Shown here one piece after another: positions 20,847 to 33,000 of a stretch of DNA of 64,000 bases. Position numbers and translations under genes: made by a program. The notes under the pieces were generated by a model. The model saw only the letters and a list, made by a program, of their open reading frames with translations. It searched no databases and was not told the DNA's origin. The DNA is from Bursaphelenchus xylophilus (Eukaryota; Nematoda; Chromadorea; Rhabditida; Aphelenchoididae): contig CAJFCV020000001.1 in NCBI GenBank assembly GCA_904066235.2, positions 4,588,001 to 4,652,000 of the forward strand. Direction: 5' to 3'. Position 1 is the first letter of the stretch, and every line of letters begins with the position of its first letter.

Positions 20847-23800
20847 TCTCACTTATTTTTATATTATACCTCATACATTATGCCTCATGTACAATATTTC
20901 CCCAAATCTCTCGCATTCAAATGTAAATAAATCCTTTGCTGCTTCTCATTTATTTAACCATCAAGCATATCGGTCATCGGGTGTTGATCTCGCCAATCAG
21001 AAAAATTTACAATAAAAAGTATGTTACAGTAAGACGAATTACCGTAGGACAAAATTTTTAGAAATGCACAAAAAGGAACCGAGAAATTCGAGAGAGTTTT
21101 GGCTGAGGTTGGAAATATTGCGAAAATAACCGAAGACTACCGTAACCCCCGGGTTACTGTAACAACATGAACGGGGGTTACTGTAACACGCGATATTACA
21201 ATTGGCGAGAGGTAGTTGGGGCGTCACAAAACTTGGAGTGACTGACAATAGTTGAGTGAGAAAAATGAGGGGTTTGTAACAGGAATACCGCAACAAAAAA
21301 GTTACAGTAAGATCGATAAAGTTACAATGTTTGCGCAGCAAAAATAAAGATTTTTTTTTGAATGATCTATTCGGTGAAGACGTAACAGTCAGCGACAAGC
21401 TACAATAGAACTATAACAAGTCAGAGGGGTACTGTAACGAGTCACAGTAAGACGCTTGGTGGAGGAGTCGAGGAAAATGCATAAATTTTGAACTTTGAGG
21501 AAGAGATAGGAATATTGGGTTCCTTTAGACAAGGATTCAACCCAAAACATTACAGTAAGAACAGGAAAAGAGGTACAATAACAGGGTTACTGTAACAAAA
21601 CGGCGATCTCCGCACGCTCAGATGTCTCTAGGAATAATTAAAAACAAGAATAGAAGCCCGTTTCGTGAGGTTTTTGGAAGAATAAAAGCGAAAATTGGGG
21701 TTACTGTAACATTTCAATCGTCTAGCTACAGTATCCAAAGTTTCTTTGAAGCCTTTACATTCAATTTATAGCCTCAACTAAGGCCTAAATTTAACGTTCA
21801 AGCCTTAAAAACACCCGAATTACCGTAGAGGAGACTTCTCGAAAAGTACAGTAACCCAGATTTGGAGGAACAGACTACAAAAGCTACCCGAAACACAAAA
21901 TTAAAATACGAAAACGTTTAGCTGAACGGACTTTAGAGACAAACAAAACCGGGGCCAGAGATCATTTAGAATTTTGGAGGGGGGATTACTGTAACAAAGA
22001 AAATGATTACAAAACCTTCGTGATACACGTTCCAAACACTGCGCGCTTGGCCGACTCTTCGCACCTCGGCTTATGCACAACACCGAAAATTTTCGTTGTG
22101 ATTTCCCTTTGTGCCCTGCGGGGAATGGGGATTTGAAGCGCTCAAAAAATATAAAAATTTATTTTTAGCGATGCCCTGGAGGAACAAATTTGTCAGAGGC
22201 ATGAAATAAAGATTATAATCGAAGAGGCTCGCGAAACCCGACGTCCCATGGATTACTGTAACAAAAATTACTGCAACAAAAAATTACAGTACTGCCACGA
22301 ATCCGGGGCCACAAATATTGTACGATTGATGGAAATTGATTATAAATATCCGGTACCCAAAAAATTTTCAGAAATTCCATTACTGTAACATAAAATTACC
22401 GTAATTTCTCTCTTATATTTGCAAAAAATCCGAAAAAATTGATATTGTTTCACAGAATCTAGTCTAAACTTCCCTCGACGGTTGAGTTTTGCCAGAAATT
22501 TTAATTTACAAAACCAAAAACACCCATATATTACCTTAGTCCTATCAAAGAACCCAAAAACTTCGGATTACCCTTGGAACTAACAGTCTGACTAACATAA
22601 AAGCTTACAAAAAAACACTACCAAACTAGGTTGAAGACTCGTTTTCATCGACAAACGCCCTAATGAGTTTCACTTCGCGGCCCAAAAATGGAAAATATTG
22701 CAAAATTTTGGGCCGACGGAATGAGCGCGGGACACAGTAATGTACAAAGGCTATTTACACGTCCTTGCGGGAGGGGAGGATGTCAATTGGAGACGAGGGA
22801 AGAAGGTGTGGGAAGATCCGAGACTTGAGATTGAAGCCTTGCCATTCGAAATTCATTAAAATTACAGTATCCAAAAATCAAAATACCGTATTCAAATACT
22901 CGTTTCGTAGCTTTTAATAACCGTTTCGGCTATTTTTGCATTCAAAATTTCAATTCAGACCAAAAACTCGTCAAAAAGTCAAAATTTTTGGTCTCAACAC
23001 GAAAACTTGGCATAGTGCTTCAAGACAAGACAGTTGGGGGTGTTAAAAGTTTATAAAAACGTAAAATAACTTAAAACTCAACAAAATGAGGTCGAAATAA
23101 CCAGTTTTTCGGGACCTGTAACGACTGGAGAGAAGTTGAAGACGACCCGAGTCCTCTAGCTGAGGCCCTGAGGGCGCGGACTGGATGGCAGACAAATATC
23201 GGAGATTTCGGAAGGTATTACATTCAAAAAGAGTTGGATGGATTCCCGAGATTCTCTGGGCATAACACCGGAAAACAGGGAGGGTTCAAAGGCTTCAAAG
23301 AAGTCGGAATTTGTGGGGGAAACAATATGCAGATAAGAAATAGAGGGGGAATATGTCAAAAAATAAGAGAAAACAATTCAATTACTGGGACAATTTCGAG
23401 GAAAACACCAAAAATTTAGGGAATGGGACCAAAAAAATTTAGAAAATCGGGGGGAATGGCTATTTTTTGACAAATTTCGGGATAAGGAGCAAAAATTATT
23501 GGATTTCCGGCAAAATTACAGTAAACTTTTAACATAATAGCCACCGTAAAATTCGCCAAATCTCCAATCTAGCCCAAAAACAGCCAATATACAATAAGAA
23601 AACATTTACAAAAAAGAAAGAATATTAGGTTAGGGTTACTGTAACAACAAGTTAGACTGGTTAGCTACAGTAAGACATCAGAAAAATTGGGTTGGGGATC
23701 ATAAACTCGGTCTATGACCAGACAAATTCCGGTATTTCTACCGAAAAATGACTAAAATGGAATTTGCATATTCAAATATATAGTATAATATATATTCAAA

Positions 23801-23948
23801 TTTGCGTCCACTATATTAGAGCGAAAAGAAAAAAAAAACAATTGTTATACAAATCGATGAAGAAGACGAAATACATACAAGATTATACTGTACAGACTCT
23901 ACAAGTATACAAATCTTCCTCCTCTTTCTTCTTTCTTTTCGGGCTAGT
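20847..23948. other. Gene-free convergent region rich in TTACAGTAA palindromes
   Basis: This 3.1 kb lies between the 3' ends of the EPG-9-like and PNRC-like genes. No ORF looks coding. It carries about twenty TTACTGTAA/TTACAGTAA or one-mismatch sites in both orientations. Part may be long 3'UTR of either neighbour. Confidence 0.5.
21020..23680. repeat. Dispersed TTAC-A-GTAA palindrome cluster
   Basis: The 9-bp palindrome TTACAGTAA (complement TTACTGTAA), often extended to GTTACTGTAAC, recurs near 21025, 21170, 21186, 21300, 21550, 21580, 21700, 21985, 22255, 22270, 22380, 23515 and 23635, with many one-mismatch variants such as TTACCGTAA. Spacing is irregular, so this is not a simple tandem repeat. 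Confidence 0.7.
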
Positions 23949-24485
23949 CTAGACGGCGGCGCAGGCGCTGATCAGTTGGAGTGGGTGCACTCGGATGGGG
24001 GCTGGCTTCGACTGGACGGGGGGCAGAACCAGCTCGTCCACGGAGTCGCAGGAAGGCGATTCTGGGTCCGTCTCGGAGATCGAGGCCATCCCGGAGCTGG
24101 CCGTTGAGGGCGTGGGGCTGGTGCGCCATTTGGGTTGTGCCGAGGCCGGGCGTTGGAACTCGGTGAGCCAGTTGCAGGGCGGCTGGGGAACGTGGCGTGC
24201 CATCGGGGAATCCGTGAACTTGGAGCCCGCGTACAGCGAGGAATTCGAGCTGGTTCGGCTTGAAGGGCTGGGTAGGCCAGCTGCCAGTCCGGACATGTTC
24301 GGTTTGGGGGTTCCACACAACGAGACCGAGGAGCGTTGGCGTCTGGGACGCTGAGTTCGGGTCTCCATACAGCCGGCCGACTGGACCGTGTGCAACTGTC
24401 GCGGCTGCGGCGCTGTCGAGGTGGTCGGGCCGCTGATGTTGCGGCGGGGCCGGCGTTGCGGAGTTGTTCTCTGCGGCGTGTTCAT
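23949..24485 (-). CDS. PNRC-like proline-rich decapping/nuclear-receptor co-activator
   Basis: A single GC-rich exon encodes 178 residues, ATG to TAG. The protein is Pro/Ser/Thr/Arg-rich and disordered. Residues 85-106 read YAGSKFTDSPMARHV then PQPPCNW, matching the PNRC signature YAGAKFS..SPS.LPKPP.HW. That motif is the short linear segment which, in vertebrate PNRC2 and yeast Edc1, binds the EVH1 domain of Dcp1 and stimulates mRNA decapping. The motif His is Asn here. An arginine-rich stretch lies at 45-52. The exon contrasts sharply in base composition with the AT-rich DNA on both sides. A further non-coding 5' exon is possible. The family call rests on one short motif. Confidence 0.7.
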   Translation of the reverse strand: MNTPQRTTPQRRPRRNISGPTTSTAPQPRQLHTVQSAGCMETRTQRPRRQRSSVSLCGTPKPNMSGLAAGLPSPSSRTSSNSSLYAGSKFTDSPMARHVPQPPCNWLTEFQRPASAQPKWRTSPTPSTASSGMASISETDPESPSCDSVDELVLPPVQSKPAPIRVHPLQLISACAAV

Positions 24486-26130
24486 CGTGCCGGCCGGAGG
24501 TTTTAGGGGGAAATTACAAAAAGAGAATAAAAAAACTAAAAATAGTGGAATGATTAATATAAATGGTTATAAAAAAGGATCAAATATGATTAAATTCGCC
24601 GCGAAGAGACTCGAAATTCAATAAAAATATGATAAAACATTATTTTAGACAACTAAATCGCCAAATCTCCCAACTATTTATATTATCCATCACAACGATA
24701 CAAAAAAGTCCAACCTCCTGACCTAAATCCTCTGATGAATGTAAAAACCCCTTATAAACCCAAACCAACTCCTAATACTGAGATGTAAGAACCACTTTCT
24801 TCTTATAAACCTCTTTCTTTCAAGCAGACAAAAATTGTAATCAAGATCAACAGAAAAAATAAACAGCTTATCTTTGCGAGCCAGGTTCCTGTCCGGAAGC
24901 CTCGGTTACGTCAACAAAATGCTAATCTCTTGATTACACATACTTTTTCTAGCTTTGTATAATCAAAAAAGCAGAGAAATCCCCAAAATATAATCCCATC
25001 CAATTAAAACTCCCAAATTCTCTGTCACGTAAACAGAAATGCCTTCAAATTTAATTGTAGCTTTGAACGTCCCTCAAATCTCCATGGAGACGCGATAAAT
25101 GGTTTAAGTAGGTAATTGTACACCAACTACCTCATTCTACAGTGCGCCGACTACATTTAAATTGTATTTACAACCAAATTTATCAACTCTCGACAAAATT
25201 CGAAGAGCTCTCAGCCTCATGCTGTGACTCACTTTTTCCCAACTGAAGAAAGCGAGAGAAAAGCCAATCGCTCCGCTCCGAAGTAGCTCCGGAGCACAAG
25301 ACCGAACACGAGACTTGTCTCCGTGGGTCATATGCGCGGGGACGGCGAGAGTGCGGGAGATAAAAGGAAATGGGCAAACAAAGTGCTAGAAATGGCAAGA
25401 GTTGTTTTTTGGTGCGGGGCCATAAAACAATGGCATTCGACTACGGTAAATGTTGAAGCTTAAAATAGCCAAAGTGCCTAGAAGTCAACGGATTCAGGTT
25501 AATATACCGAAGAATCGAACCAACCCGTCAGAGAAGGCCCAATAAAAAGGGAGGCGCAAGGAAAATACGATTTCGAAATCGCTCTTCCCGAAGCTGCCAA
25601 CGATTTCGCGACTATTTCGTCACAAAATCGCTGGCGTTTCTCTCCTGGCCAACAGTACCCTACCATCAAATTAAGCCCATTCTTCGGGTCAAGATTGATG
25701 GTACAGTACCTTTCTTTTCACAGGCAACAATGGTTCCTCGCGCCCACCAAAAACCTTGCGACCCAGCCCATTCCATTCTATAGTAATTACCATTCAAATC
25801 GACGTCTATATTTAGCGGTAAAAGTCGATAAAAAGTTACGATTGAGCTTCTGAAAGACAAAAACCAAACGAGTTCTACTTTTCGTTTAGCGAGTAGTTTT
25901 ACGATTCCACTGTTTTCGTAAAAAAAAGCTTACTTTCCCAAAAATGGAAAATTAGGGGTTCCTAATGCACAGACTTCAAGCGTTGTGTTCGAGTCCTAAT
26001 TCAACATGACCATTATTTCAAAAAGAATAATTTTACTTTCCAAAAATATTTCGACGCACTAATTTCCGGGACAAAATCAAAGACCGACGGACCCACGTCA
26101 TCTCCTACCATCTCTGCACAAAATTACTTT

Positions 26131-26153
26131 TTACTTTTACTAGGTAAAAGTAA
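26131..26153. repeat. Perfect 10-bp inverted repeat with 3-base loop
   Basis: TTACTTTTAC (26131-26140) and GTAAAAGTAA (26144-26153) are exact complements around TAG. This could be a dyad binding site or a small hairpin. No function is assigned. Confidence 0.6.
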
Positions 26154-26479
26154 TAGCAGCTACTGTACAAAAAAAAATAGAGCGAAGATTCGATTGGCGT
26201 CTGTCCAATAGGAACCGAATGAAAAAACTGTTCGGCCGTTCCGAAACGTCCGCCGCAAAGAGATTTATTTGCCCGGGGGCACGAGGCGGCTGTGATCACA
26301 GGGCCTTTCCGGGGTAGGGGTCATGGGTGCTGTCTCCCCGGGATTACGTGGGAACAGACCCATTGTAATCCCGTGATTATTTTTGTCTGCGATCAACCAA
26401 TGGGTCTGGTCTATACACAGGGTATCCCAAATTTTTCGTAAAGTCTGTTACAGGCTAAAACTGCTCGATTCAAGTCAAG

Positions 26480-26532
26480 AAAATCTCTATTATAGATATA
26501 GCAACTACTGCTATTACTATAATAGAGGTTTT
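26480..26532. repeat. Near-perfect 24-bp hairpin with 5-base loop
   Basis: The arms 26480-26503 and 26509-26532 pair over 24 bases with about three mismatches (core CTCTATTATAG against CTATAATAGAG) around the loop ACTAC. The size, about 53 nt, is short for a nematode miRNA precursor. It may instead be a transposon footprint or a transcribed hairpin. Confidence 0.55.
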
Positions 26533-28662
26533 ATAGACTGCAACCTATGAATCATCACAAATAGGATCACAACTCGACGAACGCCCTGCCGATCCGGGGG
26601 TCATATTCTCTACGTTTTGGCAGGTTCCCAAAACGAGCACGGGACCTCGAATGGGGGCTGTTGGGGGGCCAGCACTCCCTATGGGAGGAAGGGGGTCTGA
26701 TGGGGGAGGGCGACGTCAGAAAAAAGGTCCGGTTGGGAGAGGAAGAGACGGGGTCTGTCGCCTTTTCTCTCCCTCCCGACTAATCGATTCCCAAAAACCC
26801 CGAGCGACGAAACGGAGAGGGGCTTGACGAGATACTTCGAGGCACTCGGAGAGGAAAAAGAAGCCAGCGATACACGAGAGAGGACGGCCTTTTCTCCATT
26901 ATGAATCGAAGAGAGAGGGAAGGAAACAGCACTGCGAAGAAAGGGATCTCCTGCATTTGTCGAAAGGAAACGAAATACAACGCGACCGAAAGAGAACTCA
27001 AATAAACTCCCAACAATCACGCGATCAACGAAGAAAGAGACCTTGTAATTCGAGGAGAACCCAGACGAAAGAGCCCTTAAGAACACAACCGAAACGACGA
27101 TCGACCGCAGCTGTTAAACAGCCCTTTTCTCTCAGAAAAGCAAATTTTTAATTACTTTTGAGATAGGATTGCGAGTTTCTTTCACCAAAATGTCAATTAA
27201 CTTTTGGAAAATTGTCAAGAAAGTTATTTTCAACCACAAACAAACATGCAACCTCAATTTAGCTACCCAATTTAGCCTTATATCCACCAAGAGTCCTCAA
27301 GATTTCAACATTTACCCAGAGTCACAACACCGCGCAATTTTACGTCCAAAAAATTTCGAAATATAACATCAACAGACGAGAGCACGAGAGAAAAGGGCTT
27401 TCAGACAGAGATCCATCACTCAGCTGTCATGAGAACTCTCGGGAGGCACAAAGGGATGCACAGGGATCACGAGGAACCAAGAGAACCTCCAACATTTCCC
27501 TCCATTCGTCGGAAAAGGACACTGTCATGTGGAAGGTGTTTACAGCCAGAATGAGATCGGAAACATCTGGAAACGCAGACAACCAAGGCCGCAAATACGA
27601 CCTTTGTCACAGTGTTTATGCTTCATCGGGCATATGGCGGTTTAAATTACTTGATTTAACAAGTTTTTCAAATTATTTTGTTTGCCTTTTGCAAATTCTT
27701 CTTTTTGATTTTGCAAAAAGCACTTTACTTATACTGTGAGCTCTCTTTGAATAGAAAGGACGATTAGCATATTCTTCTATCAACAAAACTGTTCCCTTTT
27801 ATGAGACCACCTGAGAGCATTTGAATTAATTTTCTCTTTTTATCAACAATGAATTCTTGGACTAAATCAATATCCAAATTTAAACAAAACAGCTCTGTGG
27901 GTTCTTAAACAATCTACAGAGCAATAAGACATTCATTAAAATCCTATACCACCAAAAAAACTATATCCGTGACCAGCAAAAAATATAATATAAAGATCAT
28001 CCCGTTTCTCTTGCAAATCCCCACTTTTCTGCTCCAGATACACCTCTGAAATAATACCAGACCACCTGCACAAAACCAGTCCAACGTAGCCGAAATCCCC
28101 CGACAAATCTCCCAGAGAAACCAAAAAAAAAATCTCCGGAAATTCAAAAAAAATCAAGTCGAAGAGATCAAAACAGATTAATCGGAATTTAAATTCCCTG
28201 GGAATTAACACAAGGGCTTTAAAATGGAAGTGAAACACGTCAATCTAAGAAAAAAATTTTAAGTATACTGTACTTTTAAATAGCACTAGTGTAATTTCCC
28301 AGGAAGATTAATCAAGAAATTGATATACGATTAGTAAACAAACTGGGAAGGGGAAATCATATGATATTCTTCATAAAAATTTGAGAAACCCCAAAAAATG
28401 TATCAAGTTCAAGGTATAAAATGGGTCAAAGCCATTAGAAATGAAGTGTAACATGTGAAAATCATATATTTTTTTATTAGTCAAACGTCAACAACAACGT
28501 AAATCAACAACAAATGTTGTAACAAAGTCATACCGAAAATTTGCAGACAAAATTTTGCAGATCTAAATAATTTTTATTATTATACTAATAAACAGCTCAA
28601 AAGTTTGACTGAAAATTTTCGGTAAGCCCTGTTACGACCCTTTACATTACCGCACACACAGT

Positions 28663-29825
28663 TTAGCGAAATTCTTTTTTGACTTTCTTTAATTTCTCCT
28701 TCTTTCGGCTTCCAATTTCTGTCGATTCAATGACTCCGAATGCTTTTAGTCGTTCTTTGGAGGCCAATTGGCAATCTGGTCGTTTCCTGATCGATTTTAC
28801 CTTGAAAGGAATGGGAATTAGATCTTCATCTTCCATTTTGACATCCATCAAGTCGAAATCCTCCTCTTTGGCCTGGGGAAAAGGATCGTCGACTTCAACA
28901 GGCAATTTTATCCATGCAATTCCTTTGATCTTCTTCTCTGAAAAGGAAAATTATAAAATTAGAGTCCAAGTCAAAAAATCTGAACCAAAAATAAGGTAAA
29001 TTAAACTTCGATTTTCATATTCTCTCTATTCAAATAGCATTTATCAACACAATTGTAAAAATCCACCGTTTTTGACCAAAAGAATCTAGACTAGACCAAC
29101 TTACTTAGTGGAAGTTTAGGATTCTTTTCGCCTCGAGTTTCTGGAGCTTCAAAGAAGTACATGGATTTGTTAGGCGCTTCTAACTCGCATTCCATTACTC
29201 CTTGAGTCGTCGCCACTGCCTTTTCACAATTCGAGGGTTTGATTTTCTTCGGGAAAGTCATGTTCTGTAGCTCATCAATGCATAACTGAAAACAGATTAC
29301 AACTAAGACTAATTGAAAATTTTATGCTGTCAGAAAATTCCAGGCTCTATTGACGACCTACTGCAAAAATATCTGAGTTTATAACATTCTCCGGCGTTGG
29401 GAGCTGCTAGAGAAGTTATGTTATAACACGTCAAAACGGGCAATCTAACATAAAAATTCAATATAGACCAACAGAACGCCCAGAATACTAAAAGATATTA
29501 ATGAGACCATCCTAGAGACCTCATCAATGATCAACCGCAATGAAACTGAATTTCAAAGCTCTATAGAACTAAAACATCGACTATTTTCCCCCCGACTCAT
29601 GCTCAGTGCGGCATAACGCTCTCTCTAAACTTCGAAACAAGCGTAAAATCAAAATAAACTTACAGTTTTAGGTTTCCTGACCAGCCAAACATCAATTCCT
29701 TCCAAATCTGAGGCATGTCCATTTACGTGGTATCCATTTGTTGATATTGTTTCGTCAAATCTGACCTTCTTCAGAAAACTGTCCTCGATTATTTCGGAAT
29801 CTTCTTGAGACTTCCGTTTACCCAT
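28663..29825 (-). CDS. RNA polymerase I subunit RPA34/POLR1G-like protein
   Basis: Three exons (29664..29825, 29105..29285, 28663..28937) give 205 residues. The start MGKRKSQEDSE follows in-frame sequence without an earlier ATG. Residues ~46-65 (GIDVWLVRKP, then IDELQNMTFP) match the RPA34 domain start, where eukaryotic subunits read LWLIR-P and then an L-G-xLPL strand. Two small beta-rich segments follow. The tail has an acidic block (EEDFDLMDVKMEDED) and ends very Lys-rich (RKKEKLKKVKKEF), the usual arrangement in RPA34/PAF49. The family member dimerises with RPA49 on Pol I in the nucleolus. Similarity is short, so this is a moderate call. It shares its upstream region with lin-5. Confidence 0.5.
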
Positions 29826-30049
29826 CTTTCGACGCACGAAGCGGTTGTTGAACAAAATTTTGTCGCCTTTTGAAGGTTAAATCAGAATGCCAATACGATT
29901 GTTTTCGCTTTGGGAGAACATAAACTTTTTTTAAGCTTTGGTCCTGCCACGAAAACATCCCCGCGAAAATTTTATTTAAAAATGCTTATTTCATTTCGTC
30001 GCAAATTTTTCACGAAATTTTTTTCCGCAGTTCGAATTATACTCTAACT
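29826..30049. promoter_or_regulatory. Bidirectional promoter between RPA34-like gene and lin-5
   Basis: A 224-bp gap lies between divergent ATGs. TTTTTTCCGCAG at about 30018-30030 is a plausible spliced-leader acceptor for lin-5, 20 bases before its ATG. The promoter role is inferred from position. Confidence 0.45.
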
Positions 30050-33000
30050 ATGGATTCGGGCAAGGTGAAGGCGCTTCTGGAATATGTAAGTTCCGAAGAT
30101 TTTATGTGATTTTAATTATATTGTTTTAGGTTCAAGTGATCCCCAGTAGCGATGATGCAGCCAAATACGAGAAGATGGGTGTCAAAGAGTGCGCCGAAAA
30201 GTATTTTGCGGGCATGATTGGATTGATGTAAGCTTTATTTTGTAGTTCTTTATTCAGCTTTTAGTGATGGGTCAACCAGTGTCAAAATTTCGGACGAGGT
30301 CTTTGGAGAAGCCAATTACTTGATTATGGAGAATCTGGGGATGAAGGATGTCGGGCTTATGGAGATGTATCATAATCTCAATTCGGACAGGGCAACAGAA
30401 GGCGATGAGATGGAAATGCTCAAAGTAAGGATGATGGTTGTTGAAGTTTGTTATTTAACTCATTTTTATTTTTAGTATTTCATCGCGTTGGTCTATCTCA
30501 GCCAACTTCGTCAAAGTCCACTGGTTGAGTCGCGCCTTCTTCGGCTAAACTGGATCTCCAGACTCCATATCCAACATATTGTAAGTATTTTGCTTCCTCG
30601 CTTCAATTTATAGGCAAATTCCGGCGAAATGTACATGATTTAGATATCCTACATCTCTGAGCCGGCTCAATGGGTCGATGAAGGGTTTGGTGGCGTCCTC
30701 AGCCTTCCACTTGAAGAAGCAAACAGCGAGAAGGTCACGAGCACACTGGAGAAGGTCCGAAGGACTCCAAGTAGAACTCCGTTCAAGAGGACTGAGAATT
30801 TTTCAACCTTCAACTCGAGTTTTACGGATTCTCCCACATCCCGAGTGATAAATTCACCAAGAATTCGAGAAAAGATGGCGATGGAAATACAGAAACAAGT
30901 GAAGCAACAGAGAGAGGAGTTTGAAGTATATATTCGAACAGAGTATGATCGAGTTCTTGAGCAGTGCAATCGACAAGAACGCGAGATTCAGCGGCTAAAG
31001 GAAGAGAAAGAAGAGTAAGTTACATTTTTGGATTTTTTGTCTGATATTTAGGTAAATTACTGATTGTTTCGTCTTCAGTCTCCAGAAGAAGGCAAAACCA
31101 GGATGTGTGGGCGATTGCGAGGCCTCAACTCGGCTCAAATCCCTAGAATTTGCGTATCATGGAGTCAAAACTCGTCTCGAAAATACAAATCAAACCCTCG
31201 GAATCTATGAAACACAACACCAAAAGGACGAAGCATTCATAAAAGATCTCAAAATGCAGATTCGGAGCCTCAACGAACGATGCGAAATCATCAGCGACCA
31301 AGAAAAACTCATTCAGGACTTGAAGGACGATCTAAAGAAGGCCAATCATGCTGAAAAAAGTGTGTTGGAGCAGATGGATAAGGTCGAAAGAGAATGCAGG
31401 GACGTTAAGAGGAAGCTCAAACAAGCTGAGAGGGAGAATAAAGAGATGAAAGAAGCTCAAAGTCAGAATGAAAAATTTGACAGATCGGCTGTAGACGAAT
31501 ATAAAAGGAGGGAAATTGAATTGACCGAGGAGCTGGATAAATTGAACGAAACTTTGGCAAGGACGAAGAAGGAGAGAAACGAAGCCTTCACGCAGTGGGG
31601 AGAGGCAAAGGTTACGATCGAACGACTTCAGGTATGTTGTACTAGACAACGTTGAAGAAAATTACAAATTTTTGTTAACCCCTTCCGGACGAGTCGGCAC
31701 CTCCATGCAGAAATGAAAGAGGGTACCCTACTGAGTAACGGCATAATAGTGGTTCAGCCCATCGAAGCGTTATTTGGGACTTATGACAAAAAATGTCCTA
31801 AAAAGTACCCCCAGTTGACATAACCCTTATAAAATTTTGCTAACGACCTGTAAATTAGAAACTACCCCTAAGTTAAAGTCAAACACTCCTACTACTGTTA
31901 CATCCAAGAACTGTCCAAATCGGACCACTACTGGATTAGTTATCGACTTTTGGAAATTGAATTTTAAATTTCGACCAATTTTTGGCCCAAAATTGAGTAT
32001 ATCTTCCGCCGGAATCAACCATTTCGGTCCAGGTGTGGTTTTTCTGAATCTACATTGACGCTAGCTTCTTCCTAGAATGTTTCCAGAAAAAACCTATAGA
32101 GCACGTTTCTGTAAAAAGCAAAAAAGTTGAAAACTTAAAGGTTTCACCGTATAAAATGTCGCCGCAAGCCGAAAAGGGTCGGGCGCAGCTCGAAAGGCGA
32201 AAATAATATATATTTTTTTGAGAAATACTATTTTAGTGTGAAACTAAAGCAAAATCCAATGAAATTGCCTGAAAACGCATTAAAAATATTAAAATGACAT
32301 TGAGTTAATGTTTGCGTGCTCTGTCTGTCTGTATTTCGTCTGAATTCAGCTTGTCGACACTAAAATAATATTTTTTCTTCGAAAAATATTATTTTCGCCT
32401 TTCGAGCTGCGCCCGACCCTTTTCGGCTTGCGGCGACATTTTATACGGTGAAACCTTTAAGTTTTCAACTTTTTTGCTTTTTACAGAAACGTGCTCTATA
32501 GGTTTTTTCTGGAAACATTCTAGGAAGAAGCTAGCGTCAATGTAGATTCAGAAAAACCACACCTGGACCGAAATGGTTGATTCCGGCGGAAGATATACTC
32601 AATTTTGGGCCAAAAATTGGTCGAAATTTAAAATTAAATTTCCAAAAGTCGATAACTAATCCCGTAGTGGTCCGATTTGGACAGTTCTTGGATGTAACAG
32701 TAGTAGGAGTGTTAGACTTTAACTTAGGGGTAGTTTCTAATTTACAGGTCGTTAGAAAAATTTTATAAGGGTTATGTCAACTGGGGGTACTTTTAGGACA
32801 TTTTTTGTCATAAGTCCCAAATAACGCTTCGATGGGCTGAACCACTATTATGCCGTTACTCAGTAGGGTACCCTCTTTCATTTCTGCATGGAGGTGCCGA
32901 CTCGTCCGGAAAGGGTTAATTTTGGCAAAAATTTGAGATGAAATTAGATGGTATGAATCGAAGATATGGTGATGAAGGGGCGCATAATAATTTTAATTCA

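Larger units (their letters stand above)
24486..28662. other. 4.2-kb gene-poor region upstream of the PNRC-like gene
   Basis: No exon could be supported. ORFs such as that at 26679-27086 (-) lack family signatures and splice context. The region has AT-rich parts and GC-richer parts (25.2-25.4, 26.2-27.1, 27.4-27.6 kb), and contains two perfect or near-perfect short hairpins (26131 and 26480). It may contain promoter, enhancer or 5'UTR exons of the PNRC-like gene. Confidence 0.4.

Noticed and set aside
26679..27086. 135-residue open frame on the minus strand
   Set aside because: Ser/Phe/Leu-rich composition typical of a GA-rich strand read backwards; no motif, no splice context.
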